64,000 nucleotides of DNA from Moorena sp. SIOASIH (GTDB taxonomy: Bacteria > Cyanobacteriota > Cyanobacteriia > Cyanobacteriales > Coleofasciculaceae): assembly GCF_010671925.1 (NCBI RefSeq), contig NZ_JAAHIH010000006.1:620001-684000 (forward strand), written 5' to 3'. The stretch's first letter is position 1. Each line of letters begins with the position of its first letter. The notes under the pieces were generated by a model that was given only the letters and a program-made list of their open reading frames with translations, did not search any database and was not told where the DNA came from. Positions 43,078 to 52,675 of this stretch are shown here, in pieces. A program made the translations under genes and the position numbers.

Positions 43078-43725
43078 TTACCTTTTTCCTGTTGCGTTTT
43101 TCCATAACAACACACTGCCTATACCTAGGATGACTAAGGCAAAAATCCCTACCGGCAACCACCACTGTAATAGTTGAGGCTCTGATGGTGCAGTATCCTC
43201 CAAGGATTCTGATAAGGATTCTGACTGCTGGTTAAATCCAGGTTCAGTGGCAGGACTTGGCACAGTCGCAGTTTTTTTCCCAGGAGTGACTGTAACGTCG
43301 TACTTGATCTCAAATGGCTTAAAACTAGCTCCTGATTTAGGAGTACCGCTTAAGACTAACTCATAGACTCCCGCTTTAGGAAAGACTAGATCAGCTCCAG
43401 GAATACCTTGATATTGTTCGGCTGATATAGCTTTCAGCTGTGGCTCAAGGATGGGGGAAGTCCCTAAGTCTGATGAGGATTTAGAGTAAACCACTAATTG
43501 ACAATCACATTGCTCTAGGGGAATGAGTTGGCCCCCTTGGCGAGTAAGGGCAAACCACGCTAGAGCAGGTTCTCTAGCGCGAGGATTGTGATTGGGTTCA
43601 ATGTGGAAGGTAGCACCGACATCAGCAGACGTTTTAATGTTGTGAGAAATTATCGGAAAATACTGCTCAGTTCTGAGTGCTGAGTTTTCAGTAGAGGAAA
43701 TGTGGGATCGCAGTTTAATGGTCAT
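43078..43725 (-). CDS. Membrane-anchored protein of unknown function
   Basis: A 215-residue protein. The central region (about 25-145) looks like an immunoglobulin-like beta domain: ADVGATFHIEPNHNPRAREP, then LVFPKAGVYELVLSG. A Ser/Pro/Glu-rich linker (about 150-180) follows, then one membrane segment (about 187-207, LLQWWLPVGIFALVILGIGS) and a short basic tail. There is no clear N-terminal signal peptide, so topology is unsure. It is divergent from the TauE/ferric-reductase fusion, 192 bp away. A shared metal or redox role is possible but only inferred. Confidence 0.65.
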   Translation of the reverse strand: MTIKLRSHISSTENSALRTEQYFPIISHNIKTSADVGATFHIEPNHNPRAREPALAWFALTRQGGQLIPLEQCDCQLVVYSKSSSDLGTSPILEPQLKAISAEQYQGIPGADLVFPKAGVYELVLSGTPKSGASFKPFEIKYDVTVTPGKKTATVPSPATEPGFNQQSESLSESLEDTAPSEPQLLQWWLPVGIFALVILGIGSVLLWKNATGKR

Positions 43726-43917
43726 GGGGGTTAAATCTTAATGCTAAAATTTCTTCAAAGATGGTCTTAGCTCCTAACCATAAAATGCCGGAGATACAGA
43801 GGATATCGAAGATAACACATCAATCTTTTAATTACAAATTGCTATAAATTCACAATAAGGATGAATGGCTGATGATAAGATCTACGATAGTCTATCGCTA
43901 GGGAACATAAGCACGGA

Positions 43918-45144
43918 ATGGTTTTAGATTTGCTGCTGGTCATGACCCTAGGGTTTCTGGGGAGTTTTGGTCATTGTGTGGGAATGTGTGGACCTCTGAC
44001 AGTGGCGTTTTCTCTATCTCAGCAGCAGGAAAAATCTCCAAAGTGGCTGCATCAGCTGGGTTTTCATAGTCTACTGAACCTAGGACGAATAATTAGTTAT
44101 GCTCTAGTGGGAGCTGGACTTGGGGGTATGGGTTCGGTCTTGATTGCCAGTGGTCAGTTGGCTGGGATTGGCAGTGGATTGCGCCAAGCCATGGCAATTC
44201 TGACTGGTTTAATGCTTATTTGGTTTGGCTGTGTGCAGCTTAAACCCGATTGGATTCCCCGTCTGCCCCTATTACACCCCCTATCTCAAGGGATTGGGCA
44301 TCAACGGCTGACGGTGGCGATGACTAAATTGTCTGGGGAATCTCAGTGGTGGACACCAGCCCTTTTAGGAGGAGTCTGGGGTTTGATGCCTTGTGGATTC
44401 CTGTATGCTGCTCAGATTAAAGCAGCGGAAATGGGTAATCTCTGGTGGGGAGCAGCAACGATGCTGGCATTTGGACTGGGAACGATGCCCATGATGCTAG
44501 GAGTGGGTTTATCTGCATCTAGACTCAGTGTTAGCAAGCGCAGCCAGTTGTTTCGCCTAGGAGGCTGGGTTACCCTCACGATTGGTATTTTAACCCTTCT
44601 CCGTACCGATGCTATGGTGGATTACACCGGTCATGGGGCGCTGCTGTTACTGATGTTAGCTTTGATTGCTCGTCCGATTAGTGGTTTGTGGGCTGGGCTG
44701 TTACGCTATCGTCGGGCTTTAGGAGTGGGGGCATTTGTGTTGGCGATCGCTCATACATTTCATAAGCTCGACCATACCTTGAACTGGAAGTTAAATGCTC
44801 TGGGGTTTATGCTACCGCAGCATCAGTGGGGTATGTTAGCAGGAACTGTAGCCCTTGTGTTGATCACCCCAGCCGCTCTCACCAGTTTTGATTACTTACA
44901 GAGAGCTTTGGGCAAGCATTGGCGACGGATTCATTTATTGAGTATCCCTGCTTTAGTCCTAGCTGCAATTCATACCGTGATCATTGGTTCGAGCTACCTT
45001 GGAGAGTTAGCTTGGACTGGAAACCAGCAACTAAGAGCTGTTAGTTTGGGAATAATTACCTTAGGAGTATTGCTAGTGCGATCGCGTATTGTTTGGTCAC
45101 GGTTGTCCCTGGAAAAGTTCTACGTTCCCCCCAAATCTTGGTAA
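43918..45144 (+). CDS. Fusion of DsbD-2/TauE-like domain and ferric-reductase-like heme domain
   Basis: A 408-residue polytopic membrane protein. The N-terminal half (about 1-230) has the cysteine motif GHCVGMCGPL and a second Cys in GLMPCGFLYAAQI, typical of the sulfite-exporter TauE/SafE, UreH-like (DsbD_2) family. The C-terminal half (about 240-400) resembles MsrQ/YedZ ferric-reductase-like proteins: RRALGVGAFVLAIAHTFHKL with His pairs, LVLITPAALTSFDYLQRALG, then HWRRIHLLSIPALVLAAIHT. It could move electrons across the membrane from thiols to heme. That function is inference. Confidence 0.75.
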   Translation: MVLDLLLVMTLGFLGSFGHCVGMCGPLTVAFSLSQQQEKSPKWLHQLGFHSLLNLGRIISYALVGAGLGGMGSVLIASGQLAGIGSGLRQAMAILTGLMLIWFGCVQLKPDWIPRLPLLHPLSQGIGHQRLTVAMTKLSGESQWWTPALLGGVWGLMPCGFLYAAQIKAAEMGNLWWGAATMLAFGLGTMPMMLGVGLSASRLSVSKRSQLFRLGGWVTLTIGILTLLRTDAMVDYTGHGALLLLMLALIARPISGLWAGLLRYRRALGVGAFVLAIAHTFHKLDHTLNWKLNALGFMLPQHQWGMLAGTVALVLITPAALTSFDYLQRALGKHWRRIHLLSIPALVLAAIHTVIIGSSYLGELAWTGNQQLRAVSLGIITLGVLLVRSRIVWSRLSLEKFYVPPKSW

Positions 45145-45462
45145 TGGTCACTGATTCTACCAATTTCCCCAAATCAAATCTAAAACTATAGCGCGTTAAT
45201 CATAATATAGCGTTTCTCGTACTTATGAGGTAAAGTCATTTTTATGCCTCCGACTCCCGACTCCCAGGGCGTGCGCTTGACCCGTAATTAAATTCGCCAC
45301 GGGTCGCACCGCTCCTGACTCCCGACTCCATAATGCCATTAACCTCAAGGGCTTAGTACCTCAATGATATTAGCTATAGTTAGCGATATTTTCTCTGCTC
45401 CAAGCTAAACCCTATGCAATTTACATGTAAAGTAGCTATAAGGTTAATTTTTGGTGGGCTTT
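45145..45462. other. Intergenic region with REP-like palindrome
   Basis: Contains GACTCCCGACTCCC-type heptamers (about 45250-45335) split by the palindromic module GTAATTAAATTCGCCACGGG followed by TCGCACC, which is also found in the 39-kb array. No gene. Confidence 0.6.
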
Positions 45463-45903
45463 ATGGGGTTTCGAAATTGGTTAACTGCTACTGTTGTAGC
45501 TTGTTTGATTTGGGTGATCAGCTCGGCCTTTGCTGCCCCTGCGTTGGCTGTGATTCGCATTAAACTGTTCGACTTGTCTTCCCAGGAGTGTCCCTCAGGA
45601 ATGGCGGAAGGTACGGTGACCAGTGGTGGGGGGTCGGCTAGGCAGGCTAGTTGCTATCTGATCAAGGGTAAAGCCAAGAATCCCACTGGCAGAATGGTGG
45701 TTGATGCTGATGTCTTTGGTCGTATCTTGGATGCCAATGGCAATAATACCTTCCAAAACCGGGGTCGCGTGGGGTTAATTGATGAAGTGCCACCAGGAAC
45801 CAGTAATTTTGAAATCCGGGTTACGGTTCCTGCTAATGTAAAAACGCCTCTGATCCTTAAGGGTTTTAAGGCATCCGGCTTTAGGAACAGAATCGGTCGA
45901 TGA
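45463..45903 (+). CDS. Conserved secreted protein, unknown function
   Basis: A 146-residue protein. ATG 45463 gives a standard signal peptide (residues 1-29, RNWLTATVVACLIWV, cleavage after ALA). The mature part is beta-rich with two cysteines (SSQECPSG and QASCYLI). The string CYLIKGKAKNPTGRMVVDAD followed by VFGRILDANGNN resembles extracellular beta-sandwich proteins common in cyanobacteria. The family name is not recalled. A long hairpin directly after the stop separates it from the convergent YggT gene. Confidence 0.75.
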   Translation: MGFRNWLTATVVACLIWVISSAFAAPALAVIRIKLFDLSSQECPSGMAEGTVTSGGGSARQASCYLIKGKAKNPTGRMVVDADVFGRILDANGNNTFQNRGRVGLIDEVPPGTSNFEIRVTVPANVKTPLILKGFKASGFRNRIGR

Positions 45904-45976
45904 TTAGCTTAAACGGGGATAACCCCCACGTCTGAAAGCGAAGCTTCAGCGTGGGATTAATCCCTGTTTAAGCTAA
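45904..45976. terminator. Long stem-loop between convergent genes
   Basis: TTAGCTTAAACGGGGAT pairs with ATCCCTGTTTAAGCTAA, and an inner CCCACG...CTGAA/TTCAG...CGTGGG extends it, giving a nearly continuous 30-bp stem. It abuts the stop of the secreted-protein gene and covers the stop of the YggT gene. It probably acts as a bidirectional terminator, although T runs are lacking. Confidence 0.65.
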
Positions 45977-46221
45977 AACAGCCCAGCTACAATTTGTAGA
46001 AGGAAAATCGCCAGTATGGGGGAAAAATCTATACCTCCAAGGGGTGGAATGAAGGAACGGAAAATATTCAGGTAAGGGTCAGTAATTGGACTTAAGACAG
46101 AAGCGACCTGATTCGCCCAATCCATTGTTTGAAACCAAGTTAACAGAATTCGGACAATTAATAGAACTAGATAGATTTGGATAAAGCTCTGGAGAGTACT
46201 GGTCAACAGTTCTGTAGCCAT
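45973..46221 (-). CDS. YggT family membrane protein (Ycf19-like)
   Basis: An 82-residue protein with two hydrophobic helices (about 10-30 and 62-82). The YggT signature is WFQTMDWANQVASVLSPITD followed by PYLNIFRSFIPP. Cyanobacterial and plastid homologues (Ycf19/CCB3-like) are tied to cell division, nucleoid placement or cytochrome b6 biogenesis. The exact role of this copy is unknown. Confidence 0.88.
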   Translation of the reverse strand: MATELLTSTLQSFIQIYLVLLIVRILLTWFQTMDWANQVASVLSPITDPYLNIFRSFIPPLGGIDFSPILAIFLLQIVAGLF

Positions 46222-46347
46222 AGATTTATAAGCTTTCTTAGTAAGTTTGTGTAAGTTTTATGCCTTGATGTTAAGTTTAACGGATTTGATCACCCTGTGC
46301 CTGAATAGCAAGTCAGTACAGCTTTAACATACCTAGTTCAGCTTTTT

Positions 46348-46683
46348 TCACGGCTCAAGCACCCGTTCATGTGTATTTGCCTCAGCTGTACCTTTCACTG
46401 TGCTGACTTGTTGACGTACATCGTCAATGGCTGAATTGAGCTGGGCAATTTTGTCTTCCAAACTCTGACGTGCCGCTTCAATGCTTGCTTCTGCCTTTAG
46501 TTCGCGCCTTCTCGCCCTAATTGCCTTAGGGTCTGAGCGCTCAGAATTTAACATAGACCGATCTTCCTCATCCTTTTGATTACTTTTACCAGCAGTAACC
46601 AAAGCGCCGATTAATCCACCTATCAATCCCCCGACTACTGCTCCAGTCAGGAATCCACTTGCAAAACCATCTTGCTGACTCAT
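46348..46683 (-). CDS. Small YtxH-like/glycine-zipper protein, hypothetical
   Basis: A 111-residue protein. The N-terminal glycine-rich hydrophobic helix (about 8-32, FLTGAVVGGLIGGLIGALVT) is followed by a charged coiled-coil half (about 60-105). The pattern resembles YtxH/gas-vesicle-like stress proteins. It lies 127 bp upstream of the YggT gene on the same strand and could be co-transcribed. Confidence 0.65.
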   Translation of the reverse strand: MSQQDGFASGFLTGAVVGGLIGGLIGALVTAGKSNQKDEEDRSMLNSERSDPKAIRARRRELKAEASIEAARQSLEDKIAQLNSAIDDVRQQVSTVKGTAEANTHERVLEP

Positions 46684-47264
46684 GTTGCTCTGTTGCCCTT
46701 GATTTGAAAAATGCAGCTTTTATCCAGATTAACCCATCAAGTTTGAGAGGATCTTGCTGATTAGAAAAAGGTGAGCTACCAGCCCTTAATTGATTGTATC
46801 GTATCGGAAGAGATTTAGACAAGGCTTTGAAAGCCCAGTCTAGGCAAGAGCGGGGATGAAAAACCAGGGGCTAGGGCGACTTTAGTCCTCGTCTAGAGTT
46901 TTTGAAACGTGTTTTTGAAACGTGTTTTTGAAACGTGGCTGGAAATAATAATCTTTTACTGTAATTATATAGCTACCCTAGGGGATAGGTCAACTTCACC
47001 GAAAAAAACTGACAACACTGACAAGGTTTGGGCTACGCCCAGGCTGCACTAACAAGGACAGACCCACCGAACCTTGGAAAATGTCAATTTTTTAAGCAAG
47101 TGGACTGGTTGATTTGAAAAGCCCGGTCTGGTGAGGGAGCGGGGAGTGTGAACCTTGGAACCCTGATCAGGAAGTATAGTTAGAGGTGTTCTCACAGAAC
47201 ACCTCTACTGTCAGTTGCGTTTGCTTGGTAAGTCCGTCAGGGTAATAGGGGTTAATTGCTCAGG
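46684..47264. other. Intergenic region with 3 x 13-bp direct repeat and a hairpin
   Basis: GTTTTTGAAACGT is repeated three times exactly (46898-46936). A hairpin AGAGGTGTTCTCACAGAACA with CCTCT (47183-47206) lies past the upp stop and may terminate upp without a strong T run. No gene. Confidence 0.65.
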
Positions 47265-47915
47265 TCAAGTTCCAAAAGCGCGATCGCCTGCATCACCCAA
47301 GCCTGGTACTATATATCCCTTACCATTGACTTCCTCATCAATCATGCCAGTGTAGATGGTCAAACTAGGATAATCTGCCCCCAACTTTTGTAAGGCTGGT
47401 GGTGCTGCTACCACGCTAATAATCCTTGTTAAGTCTGGTGTTGCTCCTCGTTTTTTAAGTTCTGACATTGCCAACATCATTGTCCCACCAGTAGCCAGCA
47501 TCGGGTCGAGAACTAGGACTCGTGTATTTGGGTCAAACTGATTGGGTAAGGTATTCAGGTAACAATTGGCTTGTAAGCTTTCCTCATTTCTGACCAGACC
47601 AAGGTGATAAACCGATGCCAATGGCAGCAAAGTTTGGGCTCCATCTAATAGGGCTAGTCCAGCCCGCAAAATTGGCACAACTACTATGGGCACTTCTGGA
47701 TTCACCATAGTTACCTTGCACGGAGCTAGGGGAGTTTGCACTGTTAGTTCTTCATTCGGCAACCAATCCCGCATTGCTTCATAGGTCAACCAGCGTCCCA
47801 ACTCGGTCATAGCGCTTTTGAACAATGGAGGTGGTGTCGAGGCATCACGGGCAACCCCTAGCCAGTGCTTAACTAGGGGATGGGGTGGAACATAGACACG
47901 TAGTTGGAGAGTCAT
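47265..47915 (-). CDS. upp: Uracil phosphoribosyltransferase
   Basis: A 216-residue protein. The PRPP-binding loop is LVLDPMLATGGTM (about 131-143). The C-terminal uracil-binding motif is GYIVPGLGDAGDRAFGT, as in this family. VVPILRAGLALLDGA is the conserved middle motif. It salvages uracil to UMP using PRPP. Monocistronic. Confidence 0.95.
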   Translation of the reverse strand: MTLQLRVYVPPHPLVKHWLGVARDASTPPPLFKSAMTELGRWLTYEAMRDWLPNEELTVQTPLAPCKVTMVNPEVPIVVVPILRAGLALLDGAQTLLPLASVYHLGLVRNEESLQANCYLNTLPNQFDPNTRVLVLDPMLATGGTMMLAMSELKKRGATPDLTRIISVVAAPPALQKLGADYPSLTIYTGMIDEEVNGKGYIVPGLGDAGDRAFGT

Positions 47916-48249
47916 AACAGGTAGTAACTATAAGAATTAGTGAGAAACAAATAAAGTAGTGTCAGAGGAATTGGGTTGCAGGTTTTTTCGGAATAACCAC
48001 AAGTCTTAATCTAGTTGATGATAGTCTCAAGTTTTACATTGATGAACACAGCATTAACCATAGTTTGCTTGATTTAAGCAAACCCTAAACAAGTTGTCAA
48101 AATAGAGACAGCACTCAAAGGGTTTGGGCATGCTTGTAACTATGCCAATAATACTGTCAAGTGGTCAATTACAAGTAAAAACACCATAGAGACTCAGATA
48201 TACACCTGAGGGGGTGTGGGGTGGGGCGTGGGCGCGGGGTATGGGGTGT
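47916..48249. other. Intergenic region ending in a GGGGTGT-rich tract
   Basis: No gene seen. G-rich heptamer-like GGGGTGT (about 48211-48249) supplied the target of the IS4-family element. Confidence 0.55.
48239..48249. repeat. Target-site duplication, left copy (11 bp)
   Basis: GTATGGGGTGT is present directly on both sides of the IS4-family element (48239-48249 and 49551-49561). Confidence 0.8.
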
Positions 48250-49550
48250 CTTTTAGGTGTATGATTTTAATATTTATGCAGAAGATAGAGAAAATGAGGG
48301 AGAAAAACAACCCATAGGTAAAGGCATTTGTTGAATGACAGATGCCAGAATACGTAAAAAACCTCGTCGAAAACAACTTAAAGACAGAGGTTGTTGAGAG
48401 TGGGTCGAAAATTGCAACGGATCGGCGTCGAGGCCATCGTCGTCAGTTTCAACCGATAAACTACTAGCAGATAAACTAGTGTCAGTTAATCCTCCGACGC
48501 CAACCAACCAAATAGTCGCCACAGCAATAGCGTTACCATTGTCTTTCGGCACGTTTGGGGTCAGTCATTTTGGTGTGATGCCAACCAAAACCACCACGCT
48601 TAATGTCTTTGAACAAGCATTCAATCCAGCTACGCATACTATACCAGTAGATTTGAGCCTGTTGTGGACTCAAATCCGTTAACATTAACCAAGGGTCAGC
48701 ATAACCGTGATCCCAGCGAGCTAAGAGAGTGCAATCGACACAGTTGCTTCGGAAACATCTGACTCGACCACTCCAATGCTGACCAACCTCAGTGATTAGC
48801 CCAGACAGAGGTAATTTCGATGGGGGTTGGTCACCCAAAACCTGGGATGGTTGGTAATATCCTTGAGCATTAATCCGCATCAAAGGATGCCAGCCATTAG
48901 CCACAATCCCTTGATAAAACCATTTAGCATACAACCCTCGGTCTGTGGTGACTATCACAAACCAATCATCCGGGATCCCCTGTTTGACCTGATTTAACAG
49001 CTGATGCCAGTAAGGTTGCCAACTCCCTTTTTCGGTTGCACCCACAATTTTCCAAGCTACAGGTATTCCACAGCCACGGTAGACCACACTAATTACCAAG
49101 ACTGTAAAACGCTTACCCAATGTGGATGCATCTGCAGCCAGCACCAGGCTTTTTTGATCGGATGACCACCAACTTAATATCCACAACAATAAGAAGGCAA
49201 AGCTTTCACTGACTTCTATTTCTTGTCGCTTTCTGCCATATTTGTGACTTTTTTCCTTGTACCATTGCCTTAACTGCTCTCTGACATTGTTTTCTGATCG
49301 ATGTTGGATTTCTGCTAAAAATACGGCTACTGTTGATAATCCACAACTTTGAGTGATGGCAATACCAAAAAAGCGACCCATTGCTAATCCCACTGCCTGA
49401 GATTTGCTCAGATGAGGCATCTTCCTCATCACTACTCTGAACCATTCTTGATACCCTTTCGGAATCTGTGTGATCATCGATGACAGTCCAATGGTGTACT
49501 AAGGTTTTTAGTTCTTTTTTCCTCTTTTGTTAAAATCATACACCTGAAAG
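48250..49550. mobile_element. IS4-family insertion sequence, 1301 bp
   Basis: The terminal inverted repeats CTTTTAGGTGTATGATTTTA and TAAAATCATACACCTGAAAG match at 19 of 20 positions. The 11-bp flanking duplication fits IS4-family insertions (9-13 bp). A single transposase reads on the minus strand across most of the length, broken near its 3' end. Confidence 0.92.
48274..49477 (-). pseudogene. IS4-family DDE transposase, frameshifted
   Basis: The first 314 residues carry the catalytic set: Asp in VLAADASTLG, Asp in VTTDRGLYA, and the YREK signature Y-(2)-R-(3)-E-(6)-K in YSMRSWIECLFKDIK. The frame ends at 48533, just after PKRAERQW. The rest (NGNAIAVATIWLVGVGGLTD) continues in the next frame to 48274. 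An apparent one-base insertion near 48535 explains it. All catalytic residues precede the break, but loss of the C-terminal 80 residues probably inactivates it, unless ribosomal frameshifting restores it. Confidence 0.85.
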
Positions 49551-49912
49551 GTATGGGGTGTGGGGTGTAATGATTGCCTTAGTTCCCAAAAAGTTTTCCC
49601 TACAGGTTCGCCTACACCCAGTAAGGGTAAGAAGGCGGCTTGTTAGCCTCCCCGGTGGGATGGTTAGCTAATACTCCCGACACTCCCGACACTCCCCTTT
49701 TCGGAAAAATGGCTCCCTATATGTTGACATTCTTTTTCAACAAGCATATAGTAGTAATAAGTGTTCTCCTCTCATTAAGGATAGGCGGGTGGGACCGGTA
49801 CGCAGCAGCAGGCTGGTGCCCACTTTTTTTTTTGCATTGGTAATGAACTCCTATCTCAACAAGAAACGCTAAACTCAGATCCATCAGTTAATCTATATAA
49901 ATTACTAATTCC
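49551..49912. other. Intergenic region upstream of crtH
   Basis: Starts with the right target duplication. It contains GACACTCCC heptamer-like repeats (about 49675-49700). No gene or clear promoter is seen. Confidence 0.5.
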
Positions 49913-51463
49913 ATGACTGCTGGATCCCAACCTTGCCCATCAAGCAATCAATCCCATACCATTTCCAATCAATCGGTATTTGATACTATTGTGATTGGCT
50001 CTGGTATTGGGGGGCTAGTCACCGCAACTCAGTTGGCAGCTAAGGGAGCGAGTGTGCTGGTGCTAGAAAGCTATATCATTCCTGGTGGTAGTTCGGGTTA
50101 CTTCGAGCGAGAGGGGTACCGCTTTGATGTTGGAGCATCAATGATTTTTGGGTTTGGCACCAAGGGGACAACCAATCTACTTACCCGAGCTCTTGAGGCT
50201 GTCAATGTCAGTCTGGAAACAATTCCAGATCCAGTACAGATTCACTATCATCTCCCTGGTGGTCTAGAGCTAAAAGTCCACCGAGACTATGAGAATTTTT
50301 TGCAAGAACTTACGGCTCACTTCCCTGACCAACGCCAAGGAATTCGCAAATTTTACGATGAATGCTGGAAGGTCTTTAATTGCCTAAATGCCATGGAGTT
50401 ACTGTCCTTGGAAGAACTCGGCTATTTGACCAGAGTATTTTTCCAGCATCCCTTGGCTTGTTTGGGTTTAGTGAAGTACCTTCCCCAAAATGTGGGAGAC
50501 ATTGCTCGCAAGTATATTAGCGACCTCGAGTTGCTAAAATTTATAGACATGGAATGTTATTGCTGGTCTGTGGTACCTGCTGACAAAACACCGATGATTA
50601 ATGCTGGGATGGTGTTTTCTGACCGACATTACGGTGGGATTAATTATCCGGTAGGAGGTGTAGGAAAAATCGCCCAAAAACTAGTGGAGGGATTGGAGAA
50701 AGCTGGAGGTCAGATTCTTTATAAAGCTCGAGTGGGGAAAATTCTGCTGGAAAAGGGCAAGGCAGTGGGTGTCCAGCTAGTGAATGGTAAAGAGTATCGA
50801 GCAAAACGAATTGTTTCCAATGCTACCCGTTGGGATACATTTGAGAAATTGCTGCCAGCTGACCAGATGCCAGTAGCTGAGCGGAAATGGCAACAGCGTT
50901 ATCAGAAATCACCGGGTTTTTTGAGTTTACATTTAGGGGTAAAGGCAGATGTTTTACCACCTGGTACAGAGTGTCACCATATTGTCCTAGAAGACTGGGA
51001 AAAAATGGAGGATGCGGAGGGGACTATTTTTGTTTCGATTCCTACTTTGCTTGATCCCAATTTAGCGCCAGAAGGCTATCATGTTTTCCACACGTTTACC
51101 CCGAGCTGGATGGAAGATTGGCAAGGATTATCCCCTAGTGAGTACGAAAATAAGAAGGAAGAGGCAGCTGGAGGCTTAATTGAGCGACTGGAGACGATTT
51201 TTCCTGGCTTAGATGCTGGATTGGATTACATGGAGGTGGGCACACCACGCAGTCATCGACGATTTTTGAACCGTATGGATGGAACCTATGGGCCAATTCC
51301 CAGCCGCAAGTTAATGGGATTGTTGGGAATGCCGTTTAATCGCACTGCGATTCCAGGGCTTTATTGTGTTGGGGATAGCACCTTTCCGGGGCAGGGTTTA
51401 AATGCAGTAGCGTTTTCGGGATTTGCTTGTGCTCACCGTATTGCTGTGGATTTGGGATTCTAG
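49913..51463 (+). CDS. crtH: Carotenoid isomerase CrtISO-type
   Basis: A 516-residue flavoprotein. The N-terminal FAD fold VIGSGIGGLVTATQLAAKGA (about 28-47) is followed by LESYIIPGGSSGYFEREGYR. The signature MECYCWSVVPADKTPMINAG and the C-terminal GLYCVGDSTFPGQGLNAVAF motif are characteristic of CrtH/CrtISO, distinguishing it from phytoene desaturases. It converts poly-cis lycopene to all-trans lycopene. Monocistronic. Confidence 0.94.
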   Translation: MTAGSQPCPSSNQSHTISNQSVFDTIVIGSGIGGLVTATQLAAKGASVLVLESYIIPGGSSGYFEREGYRFDVGASMIFGFGTKGTTNLLTRALEAVNVSLETIPDPVQIHYHLPGGLELKVHRDYENFLQELTAHFPDQRQGIRKFYDECWKVFNCLNAMELLSLEELGYLTRVFFQHPLACLGLVKYLPQNVGDIARKYISDLELLKFIDMECYCWSVVPADKTPMINAGMVFSDRHYGGINYPVGGVGKIAQKLVEGLEKAGGQILYKARVGKILLEKGKAVGVQLVNGKEYRAKRIVSNATRWDTFEKLLPADQMPVAERKWQQRYQKSPGFLSLHLGVKADVLPPGTECHHIVLEDWEKMEDAEGTIFVSIPTLLDPNLAPEGYHVFHTFTPSWMEDWQGLSPSEYENKKEEAAGGLIERLETIFPGLDAGLDYMEVGTPRSHRRFLNRMDGTYGPIPSRKLMGLLGMPFNRTAIPGLYCVGDSTFPGQGLNAVAFSGFACAHRIAVDLGF

Positions 51464-51489
51464 GTAGAATGCTTTTTAGGGAACAGCGG

Positions 51490-51572
51490 ATCACCGGAAT
51501 AGGCAATAGGCAAGCTAGCAATAGGCAATAGGGAACAGGCAATAGGCAAGCTAGCAATAGGCAATAGGGAAA
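51490..51572. repeat. Heptamer repeat AATAGGC / AATAGGG
   Basis: About ten AATAGGC-like units with GCAAGCTAGC inserts. A second block of AATAGGG lies at 52277-52340 beyond the next gene. Confidence 0.85.
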
Positions 51573-51673
51573 AAATCCTGTTTACGTCATTAATATGATA
51601 ATCGCTATAAAGTAAGTATTCAAACGCAAATTAGATCAGACTCGCCACACTTCCCACACCTCCCTCTGTTTCC

Positions 51674-52267
51674 CTATTCCCTATTGGCAATAACTTCTAG
51701 TTGAGAAATTAATCTGGCCAATTCCTGGGTCAAAAAATCCGAAGGTTTTTCCTGATAAACTTTGAGTAAGCTCTGATAAAACCAAAGGGTTCCCTCTTTA
51801 CCACCTGTAAACTTTTGCCAAACTTGTTCCCCTTCTCTGTGGCAATCAGCAAGAAGTGAACGAATATTGTGGAGTTTATCAGCTAAAGAAACGCGCCGAA
51901 CTTCTGGAGAAGCCAAACGTATTTTTTCAAGATAGTTGAGTTTCCGTTCTTTCCAGGGAGGTTTAGGAAGGGTTTCATATTCAGTACACCCATCGACAAT
52001 ACTGACGACTTTTTCACCAAAACGTTGGCGAATTTCTTCACGAGTTTTGGCACCTCCTTGGTCTTCAATAGCATCATGGAGTAATGCCGCGATCGCTTCA
52101 TTTTCATCCCCACCATCTTCTAAGACTAAAGCTGCTACACTCAGCAGGTGACTGATATAGGGAACACCGCTGCCTTTCCTGACTTGGTTAGCATGTAATC
52201 GCGTGGTATAAACTAAAGCTGCTTCAAAACGAGTTGATAGTTGTGGAGTTTGGGTAAAGGTAGCCAT
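51674..52267 (-). CDS. HD-domain phosphohydrolase (MESH1/SpoT hydrolase-like)
   Basis: A 197-residue protein. The HD set is visible: His in HANQVRKGSGVPYISHL, the HD pair in ALLHDAIED (about 63-71), and a distal Asp in SLADKLHNIRSLL (about 127-139). This is the hydrolase part of RelA/SpoT proteins without synthetase domains, like MESH1 or small HD hydrolases. It could hydrolyse (p)ppGpp or a related nucleotide; activity is inferred. Confidence 0.85.
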   Translation of the reverse strand: MATFTQTPQLSTRFEAALVYTTRLHANQVRKGSGVPYISHLLSVAALVLEDGGDENEAIAALLHDAIEDQGGAKTREEIRQRFGEKVVSIVDGCTEYETLPKPPWKERKLNYLEKIRLASPEVRRVSLADKLHNIRSLLADCHREGEQVWQKFTGGKEGTLWFYQSLLKVYQEKPSDFLTQELARLISQLEVIANRE

Positions 52268-52408
52268 TTTTTTTCAAGGGAATAGGGAATAGGGAATAGG
52301 GAATAGCGGATCTGGGAATAGGGAATAGGGAACAGCGGATCTGGGAATATAAACATGTCTTAACCTTTAGTTTTACTGCTATATTAATTATTACCTATTC
52401 CCTATTAT

Positions 52409-52675
52409 TTAATCATGGGTCTTGTCTCCTTTATATGAGAGGCTTGTCAATGAATCTAAAGGGTGTTGATAGAGTTGCCAGGTTTGTTCAATATCCTGTT
52501 TCATGCTCTGTCGCAACTCCCTAGGAAATAGCACTTCTACTTTGGAGCCCCAAGCTCGTAGTCGCATGATAACATTATTGTCATTTTGGCGATAGCGAAG
52601 GGTATAGTAAGCTGCATCTGGATACTGGTCAATGTGTGCTAGTAGTTTTCGACGTAATGACAGGGTAAACGCATC
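52409..52675 (-). pseudogene. C-terminal fragment of a WYL-domain protein (CRISPR-associated type)
   Basis: The minus strand is open without a start from about 52675 and ends at TAA 52409-52411. The peptide LRYRQNDNNVIMRLRAWGSK followed by VEVLFPRELRQSMKQDIEQT matches the C-terminal tail of WYL proteins, in particular those I recall beside cyanobacterial type III CRISPR loci (TIGR03985-like). The N-terminal HTH and WYL core are missing. A Cas10 fragment lies 1.6 kb away. Confidence 0.6.
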
